Assembly (NCBI GenBank): GCA_027031325.1
Contig: JALVRI010000052.1
Coordinates: 1-7,434, forward strand
Length of the DNA: 7,434 nt
Direction: 5' to 3'
From: Desulfobacteraceae bacterium
Lineage (GTDB): Bacteria > Desulfobacterota > Desulfobacteria > Desulfobacterales > Desulfosarcinaceae
The notes beneath the pieces are model-generated. The model did not search any database and had not been told where the DNA came from. It saw only the letters and a program-made list of their open reading frames with translations. A program made the translations under genes and the position numbers. Of this stretch, positions 1 through 6,782 are shown in pieces (position 1 is the stretch's first letter; every line of letters starts with the position of its first letter).

Positions 1-1549
1 GTGCGCTCAGCTGGGATGCGAACTTGTGGTTGGCCACCGGTTCACTTGTTTCCAGCTGGACTGTTCCACCCCATAGAAATTCGATTCCCAGCATGGTATT
101 TGGGATGAACTCCTGGAGTAAGGGCTTCCCTTCGAAATGGTGGACCAGGTAGAGAGTTCCGTTATCGCTCTTTTCCGGATCGATGGTTATATGGGGAGGA
201 TGGTACAAGGAGTCGTTCAACATTTGGCGGTAGTCTTCCGCTTTGCGGCTTTTGACAAAATATTCCCAAACCATCTTGCTTTCATTCAGCCGGCGTCCGG
301 CCACAAACAGCTTGTTGCGATCGATGAACTCCTGGTCCACGAAACGGTTTATGAAGGTGAAGTCACAGAAATTTTCCCTGACTTCGAAAATGAACTGTTT
401 GCCCCGGCCGATTCCGGCGTCGTACGCTTTGCGCTTCTGGCGGTCTGAAATGCGCTGGTAGTCCCATGTCAGCTTGCCCTTGTCAGCTATTTCCTCCAGC
501 CAGTAAAACAGTCTCATTCCCAGGGCGTAGGGGTTCAAACCAACCCGGGGCATGGCCGTTACGGCCGAGTTGACCCGGGCAAAATCCACCTCATGCCCCT
601 TGATCCGGTCGTCCTGCAGGAAGAGGGTCTCGTGCCAGTAAGAAGCCCAACCCTCGTTCATTATTTTTGTTCTTATCTGAGGTTGAAAGAACATGGCTGT
701 CTTGCGTACCACCTGGAGGATGATTTTCATCCAGGCATTGGTCTCCTTGTTGAGCTTGGGGGACTGATCCATGAGGAATTGCAAAATATCCTGGGGGGGT
801 GGCTTGACTGATTTGCGGTGTTTTTCAAAAAGCGCGTTGAACTCGGGAAAGCGCCGGTCGACATCCGCCAGGAAGGTTTTTTCCCCCAGAGTTTCGCCAT
901 CGTTTCGGCAGCATTCGTTGTATAGTTCGATCTCCTTGATGAATTCGCCGGTTTTGACGTGCTTTTCCGATTGGAGGAAGACGTCGAAGTAGTAGTTTAT
1001 TCGGTCGGAGTACGTGGGAAGGCTATGGCCGTAGATTTTGTTGATTTCCTTGTGGTAGCCTACAAGATTGTCGATACCGCGGGCAAATTCGATAACATAG
1101 TCTACCCAGCGGCCATGCTGGCGGCGCAACTTGGCGATGGTCCTCTTGTCGGAAAGAGCCTCTCCGGCAAAATCATAGTCCCAGGTATGCCTGAAGTAAA
1201 TGTTGTTCTGGAAGAAATCTATATGGCCCAGGACGTGGTAGAATATCATCACGTTGAGCCAGTCCGGGTTGTTGTCGTTGTAAAACGATATGGCCGGCCT
1301 GGTGTTGATTACGGTCTCGTACGGGTTGGAAGGATACAGTTCGTATTTTCCGCGTTCTTTCAGTACTTCGACGTCGTGCACCCAGTAGTCGTAGAGGGTG
1401 GGGATCATGATTTTGGGAGTCAACTCCACAAGGTCCCGGTTGGTGACGATGTATTCCAGGGTTTCGTCTTCAAAAGACAGTCCCGCATCCCGGGCCCTTT
1501 GTTTGCAGCCTTCCATGATCTTCTTGCTGTGTTGATCTATCAATTCCAT
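1..1549 (-). CDS. spoVR: SpoVR family protein (YcgB-like), C-terminus cut by the window edge
   Basis: The minus-strand frame is open from an ATG at 1549 to the left edge, giving 516 residues with no stop. B. subtilis SpoVR has roughly 470 residues and E. coli YcgB 510, so probably only a short tail is missing. Family landmarks are the block HVLGHIDFFQNN (105-116), MNEGWASYWHETL (297-309), GLNPYALGMRLF (337-348) and a RENF-CDFTFINRFV segment (391-404), followed by a C-terminal beta-rich part. No signal peptide or membrane segment is seen, so the protein is probably cytoplasmic. The start is chosen because no ATG, GTG or TTG lies in frame between 1549 and the upstream in-frame TGA; a GGGAG at 1561-1565 is a ribosome site with slightly long spacing (11 bases). 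It is the last visible gene of the prkA-yeaH-spoVR set, 110 bases after yeaH. SpoVR affects spore cortex formation in Bacillus, but the family is widespread in non-sporulating bacteria and its activity is unknown. Family assignment is very firm; function is not. Confidence 0.95.
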   Translation of the reverse strand, partial: MELIDQHSKKIMEGCKQRARDAGLSFEDETLEYIVTNRDLVELTPKIMIPTLYDYWVHDVEVLKERGKYELYPSNPYETVINTRPAISFYNDNNPDWLNVMIFYHVLGHIDFFQNNIYFRHTWDYDFAGEALSDKRTIAKLRRQHGRWVDYVIEFARGIDNLVGYHKEINKIYGHSLPTYSDRINYYFDVFLQSEKHVKTGEFIKEIELYNECCRNDGETLGEKTFLADVDRRFPEFNALFEKHRKSVKPPPQDILQFLMDQSPKLNKETNAWMKIILQVVRKTAMFFQPQIRTKIMNEGWASYWHETLFLQDDRIKGHEVDFARVNSAVTAMPRVGLNPYALGMRLFYWLEEIADKGKLTWDYQRISDRQKRKAYDAGIGRGKQFIFEVRENFCDFTFINRFVDQEFIDRNKLFVAGRRLNESKMVWEYFVKSRKAEDYRQMLNDSLYHPPHITIDPEKSDNGTLYLVHHFEGKPLLQEFIPNTMLGIEFLWGGTVQLETSEPVANHKFASQLSA

Positions 1550-1659
1550 GATGATCCAGGCTCCCGGGGCCGTATGTTCGGCATTGTATGTTTCCGGATA
1601 CCGAGTTTTCAGCCCCCAATATGTCTCCGGTTCTGTCTGCCCGCTTCCGGACAGGTGGC

Positions 1660-2955
1660 TCATTCGGAGATGAGAGTCTTTATTCCTTCGATCAAACGGG
1701 CTTCATCGGCGTCCTCGTCCATGACATCCATTCTGATCAGCGCGGGATGGGATTCCAGCAGTCCTGAAGCCGCAATATATTTTTCCACTTCGGTCTTGCC
1801 GTGCACTCCGGCCGCATGGCGGGCCACGGTTATGCCTACCCGGCTGGCATAGGCGAGCATCGTTTTCAGCTCCGCGATCGCGGTTTTGCCGTCTGTTTCC
1901 CAATCGTCACCGTCGGTTCCATGGAAAACGTAGATGTTGTAGTCCGTGGCCAGGTTTTCGTTCTGCACGATCTCGTTTACCAGGTGGTAAGCTGCGGCCA
2001 CCTGGGTGCCGCCGGCGACTTTGGAATTGTAGTAGGTGTAAAAATCCTCGACCTCCTTGGCCGTGGTATCGTGAAGGATGAAACGCGATTCGACCTGGTT
2101 GGCGTACTGGTATAGAAGCCAGCTGTAGATCAGGACGTGCTGGGAAACGATCAGCTCGGTGGTTTTGCCGGCCATGGAACCGGAGTAGTCCCGCAGGAAA
2201 AAGACCAGGGCCTGGGACTCGAAATCTTTTTCCCGCGAAAGGATCCGGTAGACCATATCGGTCGGCGAGATCAGCAGTTCGGTCGTGTCGACCGGTTTGC
2301 CCTGGGCGACCTTGCCAAGGTGAATATTGGTTTCGAGAACACGGCGGACGGTGGCTTTCTTGTCGAGGATTTGGCCGAATCCCCGGTTGCGGTCCGTCAG
2401 ATCGTAGGTGTAGCGGGTCAGAGAACGTTTTTTACCCTTGTCCTTGAGGTTGGGTAACTCGAATTGCTCAGTCAGGATCTTGCCCAGGTCGTAGGCAGAA
2501 GACTCCATTTCATGCTGTCCCCCTTCTCCTTCACCCGGGCCGGCCCCGGAGCCCTCACCCTGCTCGCGGACCGGTTGTTCACCGACCACCTCTCCTTCTT
2601 CACCATCCCCGGAGCCTCCCGCCCCCTGGCCTTCCTGTTGCTCGGAAAAGTTCGGGTCGTGGATAAATTTTTCTTCCACGGTGGTAGGCACGACCACCAC
2701 CTTGCCTTTGGTTCCCCGGCCGGGTTTTACCATCCGGCCGATTCTGATCTTGCGCGGGAAGCCGTCCTGTTCGCGCTGCTTGTCGCGTGCCAGCAGTTCG
2801 TCAAGGGAACGGATCTGGCTGGTATACGGGCGTTGAGGGGTGGCCAACGCCTGCAGGACGAGCAGGTCATGGTGGTCGAAAATCCCGGGCAAGCGGGGTG
2901 GTTTCAACCTGGGGTCTTGAACCTTTCGCGGATATAATTTTTCCTTTTTATTCAT
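1660..2955 (-). CDS. yeaH: DUF444 / UPF0229 family protein (YeaH/YhbH-like) with vWA-type MIDAS domain
   Basis: This is a complete protein of 431 residues, close to E. coli YeaH (427) and B. subtilis YhbH (about 390). A basic N-terminal part (1-95) leads into a Gly/Glu/Gln-rich low-complexity linker (about 107-148). A helical middle follows, and from about 248 a von Willebrand A-like domain. Its metal-ion-dependent adhesion site is intact: FFLRDYSGSM gives DxSxS at D256, S258 and S260; the second-loop Thr is probably T317 in VAGGTQV; the third-loop Asp lies in GTDGDDW (346-352). The strand-loop RFILHDTTAKEV (291-302) is typical of the family. The ATG at 2955 has GAGG at 2967-2970 upstream with long spacing. 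It lies 57 bases after prkA, as in the E. coli yeaG-yeaH pair, where the two proteins act together in survival of sustained nitrogen starvation. No transmembrane segment is seen, so it is probably cytoplasmic. The molecular role is inferred to be a metal-dependent protein-binding partner of PrkA. Confidence 0.95.
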   Translation of the reverse strand: MNKKEKLYPRKVQDPRLKPPRLPGIFDHHDLLVLQALATPQRPYTSQIRSLDELLARDKQREQDGFPRKIRIGRMVKPGRGTKGKVVVVPTTVEEKFIHDPNFSEQQEGQGAGGSGDGEEGEVVGEQPVREQGEGSGAGPGEGEGGQHEMESSAYDLGKILTEQFELPNLKDKGKKRSLTRYTYDLTDRNRGFGQILDKKATVRRVLETNIHLGKVAQGKPVDTTELLISPTDMVYRILSREKDFESQALVFFLRDYSGSMAGKTTELIVSQHVLIYSWLLYQYANQVESRFILHDTTAKEVEDFYTYYNSKVAGGTQVAAAYHLVNEIVQNENLATDYNIYVFHGTDGDDWETDGKTAIAELKTMLAYASRVGITVARHAAGVHGKTEVEKYIAASGLLESHPALIRMDVMDEDADEARLIEGIKTLISE

Positions 2956-3012
2956 GACCAGGGTGTCCTCGTATTATTTCAGCGGCACGGACTGCGACCG
3001 TAAGATCAGGTT

Positions 3013-5073
3013 CTAGTTTTCATCTTCCTGGGTGCAGAAGTATTCAATGGTTTTCTGGGCGCAGGTTCGACAATAACCGAGCTTGTTGAGCATGGTGTCG
3101 ACCATCCGGTCGTAGAGTTTCTGGTTTTCCTCGTTGGTACGATTGGCCAGGGCGCCTATCAGGCTGCCGGCTCCTGCGATGTCCGATTTGAGGCGCACGT
3201 CGGTAACGGCCTTGACCAGCTCAAGGTTGTCCATGAAGTCGTAGTTGGGATCGACGCTTATCTTCTGGCCATAGATCTTGCGGATCGAAGTCCTGAAAGT
3301 CTCTCTTTGTTCGGCTGTCTTGAGGCCCAGCCTTTCTTCGACACTGTTGATGAAACGTTCATCGATCTTGAGAGCTTTCATCTCGCCGGTTTGAGGGTCC
3401 TTGTACTTCCACATCTTGTCCGAGCCCAGGTTCTCGGCATCTATCCCGATGATCATGTTGACGTAATTCATGACGTCCTTACGGATGGCCAGGGGTTCGT
3501 CCATGTAGGCGTTGAACATTTCGGTCATGATTCGTTCCCGGTAGAGTCCCTTGGCGATCTTCAGGTCTTCCAGGTACTTGGCCCGGTCGTTGGCTTCCAC
3601 GACGTAATCCAGGATTATCCTTTCAAGGGCCTTGAAGATGTCGTAAGCGAACATGCAACGGCCTTCGTTGGTCTCGGAACTTTCGATCAGAAGCTGGATT
3701 GCCCGGCCGAGGTTGCGTTGCCCCAATCCTTTTTGACCGAATCGCTTGGTGATGTCGGGGTTCTGGTTCAGGGTATCGATGACTTCGGCCAGGGTCTTGA
3801 TGCTTTTTTCGCCGGCAACCTCGCCTGCGGCAAGTTTCATGGTCTCGATGGGAGTGAGTTTTTCCGAACGTGGCAGGCGGGTCAGGACCACTGCCACCGA
3901 AGCGGCGTAGTTGAGGTTCGGATCCTGGTGGAGTGTTTCGCGCATCAGCGTGGTCCGGGCCTCGTTGCCGATGGCGTATTCGGTCAACGTCTTTTGGAGC
4001 TTGTAGTTGGTGTTATGGGACACGTAACAGATCCGGCAGCGGTCCACGATGGGGGCTTCTTCTTTTTCGGCCAGGAAACGGTTGTACTCGCTGTTGTTGC
4101 TGGTAGCCACGATCAGGGTGTCGATGGGCCATTTGAAACCATCGATCTCGATGGTCCGGTTCTGGATGACTCCCAGATAGACCTGGACCAGGTCTTTCTT
4201 GTTCTTGTAGATTTCGTCACTGAAATGGATTCCGCCACCGGCTACCCTGGCCAGGGCGCCCCGCCGCAGGTCGAAACGGTACGGGTTGTTGGTGTCGGTG
4301 ATGTGCAAGAGCCGCTGGATGGATTCTTCTCCCAGCAGGTCGACGGCCGATGAGGTTATCTTGTCTTTGGCCGGGTATTTGCCGGTCAGGGTGCCGAGGC
4401 TCTCTGTCAGGGGAACGGGCATGATTTCCACGAATTGGAGCATCTTGTCAAGGTTGCCGCCGGTATGGTTGCGAATGTCGTTCCAGATGTAGCCTGAACA
4501 GGCGCCCAGGGGGCGATAATTTTCCCAGAGCTTTTCAATCGCCGCGTCGTCAAAACCGATCTTGCTGGCAAGAAATTGACGGTTTTCGTCCGGGTCGTCG
4601 AACAGGTTCATCGCCAGGATCATGGGATCCTCGTAAGTTTGGGATTCGATGGTGGTGATTTTTCCATAGTGGCCCAGTTTGTCCATGCCGATGAAACGGA
4701 AGGTATACTTGCGGTTGCCATCTTTGGCCAGGAAGCGGCGGTACTTGGCGCAAAGATAATCGACGAAAAAAGTCTTTCCGTTGCCCGGCTCTCCGACCAG
4801 GACGAAGGCCATTTCCTTGGAAGAGCCGTTTTCGGCCGCATCCTTTACATAGGAGACGAAACTGTTGATCTCATCGTACATGCCGACTATGTGTTTCGGG
4901 CCGGTACGAAATATGCTGAAATCGTAGGTCGTCTTGCCATTGACCACCACCTTCTGAATCTCGCTTTCCAGTATCATCCGGGCTACGGCCTGGAATGCGT
5001 TTTCAAAGCGCCGCTTGCCGGCTTTGACCGCTTCAAGATGTTCGATAAGTTGGGATTGAAGCTTTTTGGCCAT
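3013..5073 (-). CDS. prkA: PrkA family AAA+ protein (YeaG-like, annotated as serine protein kinase)
   Basis: This is a complete protein of 686 residues, somewhat longer than E. coli YeaG (644) and B. subtilis PrkA (631). The N-terminal AAA+ module contains Walker A GEPGNGKT (94-101), a block with TYEDP (146-150) matching the NDHP-like family motif, Walker B GGIHFSDEI (280-288), sensor-1-like IVATSNNSEY (321-330) and VDR (343-345) as arginine-finger candidate. The C-terminal half (about 400-686) corresponds to the PrkA domain, historically likened to eukaryotic protein kinases; it includes YKDPQTGEM (557-565), like the EYRDPDTGQ of YeaG, and YDFMDNLE. Two CxxC pairs (C346/C349 and C668/C671) are unusual. 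The ATG at 5073 is well placed behind AGGGGG at 5079-5084. PrkA proteins have been described as serine kinases and, for B. subtilis, as an ATP-dependent protease, so the activity is unsettled. It is the first gene of the module with yeaH and spoVR. Family call is firm; kinase activity should not be assumed. Confidence 0.95.
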   Translation of the reverse strand: MAKKLQSQLIEHLEAVKAGKRRFENAFQAVARMILESEIQKVVVNGKTTYDFSIFRTGPKHIVGMYDEINSFVSYVKDAAENGSSKEMAFVLVGEPGNGKTFFVDYLCAKYRRFLAKDGNRKYTFRFIGMDKLGHYGKITTIESQTYEDPMILAMNLFDDPDENRQFLASKIGFDDAAIEKLWENYRPLGACSGYIWNDIRNHTGGNLDKMLQFVEIMPVPLTESLGTLTGKYPAKDKITSSAVDLLGEESIQRLLHITDTNNPYRFDLRRGALARVAGGGIHFSDEIYKNKKDLVQVYLGVIQNRTIEIDGFKWPIDTLIVATSNNSEYNRFLAEKEEAPIVDRCRICYVSHNTNYKLQKTLTEYAIGNEARTTLMRETLHQDPNLNYAASVAVVLTRLPRSEKLTPIETMKLAAGEVAGEKSIKTLAEVIDTLNQNPDITKRFGQKGLGQRNLGRAIQLLIESSETNEGRCMFAYDIFKALERIILDYVVEANDRAKYLEDLKIAKGLYRERIMTEMFNAYMDEPLAIRKDVMNYVNMIIGIDAENLGSDKMWKYKDPQTGEMKALKIDERFINSVEERLGLKTAEQRETFRTSIRKIYGQKISVDPNYDFMDNLELVKAVTDVRLKSDIAGAGSLIGALANRTNEENQKLYDRMVDTMLNKLGYCRTCAQKTIEYFCTQEDEN

Positions 5074-5454
5074 GATTGCCCCCTGTTTTGAATGGTTGAG
5101 ATCGCCTTTTGTTTCCGGGACGGGCGGCGAATGTTCCCTGCGGTCCGATTGGAAGGCAAGCCGGAAATGGGATCGTTTGAAAGGCGGCTTCGACCGGAAG
5201 TTTTTCGCCCTTGGTTTGCCCGGAAAATTTCGATCCAGGGTATCTGAACTAATAATAATCTCTTGTCGCTCTAAAGTCCATCTACCAGATTGAAGGAAGC
5301 AAGATGGATGCCTGAAATAAAATCGCCGCCAAATAAATCAAGTTCGCATATAATGTTTTGTATTTCAATGTGATAGACAAGGCGGGAATGGACGGTGGCC
5401 GCAGAAGGTGTCAACGATTTGAACAGGGCCTGTTTGCCCATTGGCACAATGATC
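5074..5454. other. 381-base intergenic region between rnd and prkA
   Basis: No credible gene is seen here in either direction; the short open frames lack family resemblance and good ribosome sites. Reading on the minus strand, the part next to rnd has a small inverted repeat, AACAG-GGC-CTGTT at 5422-5434, without a following T run, so it is not a convincing terminator. The middle (about 5232-5375) is AT-rich and contains the best promoter candidate for prkA. The part next to prkA (about 5085-5230) is richer in GC and would be transcribed as a leader of roughly 170 bases if that promoter is used. A loose inverted repeat AAGCCG/CGGCTT (5158-5163 and 5185-5190) lies in it. No known riboswitch or leader peptide is recognisable. 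Confidence 0.6.
5252..5280 (-). promoter_or_regulatory. Candidate sigma70-like promoter for prkA-yeaH-spoVR
   Basis: On the minus strand TGGACT (plus 5275-5280) matches the -35 consensus at 4 of 6 positions. After exactly 17 bases comes TATTAT (plus 5252-5257), which matches the -10 consensus at 5 of 6. It sits in the AT-rich part of the gap, about 180 bases before the prkA start. The E. coli yeaGH operon depends on stress and nitrogen regulators (sigmaS and NtrC/sigma54), so another sigma factor could act here; I found no good GG-N10-GC sigma54 site in the gap. The call rests on sequence match alone. Confidence 0.35.
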
Positions 5455-6657
5455 TTATCCGGACCGCCGGGCCGGCGGCCGGCGGCGCTTGCGGCGTTTC
5501 TTTTTGATCCGCGCATTGGGGGTGCTCTTGAGGACCTGGAGCAATTCCGGTCCCAGAACCCTGCATTGCCAGCGCCGGATACCCTCGATCGATTCCAATT
5601 CCCTCTGGTTGCCGGGGTTTGCAAGAACGATTTGCCTGATCATCGCCTTGCTCAATAAAACGGGAGGATCAAGGCCTTCATTTTGTGCCTTGCGGTCTCT
5701 CCAGTTCCGAAGAGCCTTGATCTTGGGGGCCAGCTGGGCGGGAAGGCGCGGGCTGTGGTTGCGAGGGTAGAGCGGCAGCTTGTCCGAAGGCAGTTGGCGC
5801 GCTTTGTCAATGGCTTCGATCAGGGCCCGGCCGTACATCTGGACCTGCTTGGGACTGAGGATGCCGGTCGCCTTGAGGCTGTTTTGGGAAATGGGCATCG
5901 CCGTGGCCAGCTTCAGCAAGGCATTGTTGCTGATTATCTTGAACAGGGGCCGGTCTTTGAATTTGGCCCTTTCCATACGCCACTGGAGCAAGGCCTCCAG
6001 GATGGCCAACTGGCGAGGGGCCAGCCTGCCGGCCCCCTTGCATTTCATGAACAGGGGCCGGCCGTTGTTTCCCGGGGGGCGGACTTTAACCAGATTCTCG
6101 CATTCTTCGATTACCCATTCCAGGCGGTTTTTGGCGACCAGTTTTTCGCGAAGCAGTTCTGCCAAGGGGATCAGAAACCTGACATCCGCGGCGGCGTAAT
6201 CCAGCATGGCCCGGGGTAAGGGGCGCTGGGACCAGTCTTTTTTTTGGTATTTCTTGTCGAGTTCGACCTCGAAATGGGCCTTTACCAGGGCATCCAGGCT
6301 GGTTTCGGGCATTCCCAGGAAGGTGGCCGCCACTTGGGTGTCGAACAGGTTGGCGATGACCATTTTGAAATCCCGGTAAAGGCTGCGTACATCGTAATCG
6401 GCCCCGTGAAACACCTTGCAGATGGTCTTGTCCTCCAACAGGTTCTTGAGGGCGGAAAGATCGTTCAGGGACAGCGGATCGATAATTGCTATCCGGTCTC
6501 CGGCACACATTTGCAAGAGGCAGACCTTTTCCTTGAAGTGGTACATGGAGTCGGCTTCCAGATCGACGGCCACCTGGCTTTGTCGGCCGGCATATTCGGC
6601 AAATCGGGCCAGCCGGTCCGGTTCGGTTATCAGGATTGTTTCGGGCGATGGTATCAT
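5455..6657 (-). CDS. rnd: Ribonuclease D (DEDDy 3'-5' exoribonuclease with HRDC domains)
   Basis: This is a complete protein of 400 residues, against about 375 in E. coli RNase D. It trims the 3' ends of tRNA precursors and other small structured RNAs in the cytoplasm, using two metal ions. The DEDDy catalytic set is complete: D32 and E34 in AVDLEAD, D89 in VFHGADYDV, and Y154 with D158 in DYAAADVRFL. IAIIDPL (57-63) and KKDWSQRPL (139-147) match the E. coli enzyme well. A first HRDC domain spans about 213-290 (RQLAILEALLQWR onward) and a second, weaker one about 310-375. The protein ends in a strongly basic tail (385-398, nearly all Lys/Arg) absent from the E. coli enzyme. The ATG at 6657 gives the normal N-terminus; the ribosome site is weak (AGG only three bases upstream). 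It is divergent from thrS and 381 bases upstream of prkA, so it is probably a separate transcription unit. Confidence 0.96.
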   Translation of the reverse strand: MIPSPETILITEPDRLARFAEYAGRQSQVAVDLEADSMYHFKEKVCLLQMCAGDRIAIIDPLSLNDLSALKNLLEDKTICKVFHGADYDVRSLYRDFKMVIANLFDTQVAATFLGMPETSLDALVKAHFEVELDKKYQKKDWSQRPLPRAMLDYAAADVRFLIPLAELLREKLVAKNRLEWVIEECENLVKVRPPGNNGRPLFMKCKGAGRLAPRQLAILEALLQWRMERAKFKDRPLFKIISNNALLKLATAMPISQNSLKATGILSPKQVQMYGRALIEAIDKARQLPSDKLPLYPRNHSPRLPAQLAPKIKALRNWRDRKAQNEGLDPPVLLSKAMIRQIVLANPGNQRELESIEGIRRWQCRVLGPELLQVLKSTPNARIKKKRRKRRRPPARRSG

Positions 6658-6672
6658 GGACCTATTTTTTGC

Positions 6673-6700
6673 TTGACCCGCCGGGGTATATTCTCTTAAT
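6673..6700 (+). promoter_or_regulatory. thrS: Candidate promoter for thrS
   Basis: TTGACC matches the -35 consensus at 5 of 6 positions. CTTAAT, 16 bases downstream, matches the -10 consensus at 4 of 6. The position, some 80 bases before the thrS start and in the divergent gap, fits. The evidence is only this match. Confidence 0.35.
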
Positions 6701-6769
6701 CCTTTTAAGCTTATTTAGGTTTATCGTTTGTTCCCGGCAGATGTTTTATCAACCTTTGAAGGCAATCCT

Positions 6770-6775
6770 AGGTGA
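6770..6775 (+). promoter_or_regulatory. thrS: Ribosome binding site that fixes the thrS start
   Basis: AGGTGA lies seven bases before the ATG at 6783. An in-frame ATG at 6741 would add 14 residues but has only a weak purine run before it. The added residues would also precede the normal start of the TGS domain, so 6783 is preferred. Confidence 0.75.
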
Positions 6776-6782
6776 ATCGCAA

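Larger units (their letters stand above)
6658..6782. other. Divergent intergenic region between rnd and thrS
   Basis: This 125-base AT-rich stretch must hold promoters for both genes. On the plus strand TTGACC (6673-6678) followed after 16 bases by CTTAAT (6695-6700) is a moderate sigma70-like candidate for thrS, which would give a leader of about 75 bases. On the minus strand I see no pair of hexamers with good spacing for rnd. No T-box or recognisable threonyl-tRNA-like operator stands out. Confidence 0.5.

Noticed and set aside
1633..1654. Inverted repeat CTGTC...GACAG between yeaH and spoVR as a terminator
   Set aside because: The stem is only five base pairs and no T run follows on the minus strand.
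959..1852. Open frame of 297 codons on the plus strand
   Set aside because: It is antisense to spoVR and to the end of yeaH, with no family resemblance; the spoVR reading explains the region.
3307..4353. Long open frame (348 codons) on the plus strand opposite prkA
   Set aside because: It lies wholly antisense to a firmly identified gene, has no recognisable domain and a composition typical of the complement of a GC-rich gene.
5110..5140. Sigma54 site GG-N10-GC on the minus strand before prkA
   Set aside because: The GG...GC spacing exists, but the surrounding bases (GGGAAC and CCGC) match the consensus poorly; likely chance in GC-rich DNA.
5349..5354. Perfect TATAAT on the plus strand
   Set aside because: No -35-like hexamer lies at 16-18 bases upstream and no plus-strand gene follows it.
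5409..5414. Perfect TTGACA on the minus strand as -35 box for prkA
   Set aside because: Seventeen bases downstream there is only CCATTC, which does not resemble a -10 box.
5422..5434. AACAG-GGC-CTGTT inverted repeat just after rnd as its terminator
   Set aside because: The stem is short, the loop is three bases and no T run follows; kept only as a note in the intergenic entry.
5940..6061. 14-base direct repeat TGAACAGGGGCCGG at 5940 and 6048 inside rnd
   Set aside because: Both copies encode the same short RPLF motif with similar codons; no sign of a mobile or regulatory repeat.
6741..6743. Upstream in-frame ATG for thrS
   Set aside because: It has a poorer ribosome site and would place 14 extra residues before the conserved TGS start; the ATG at 6783 has AGGTGA at good spacing.
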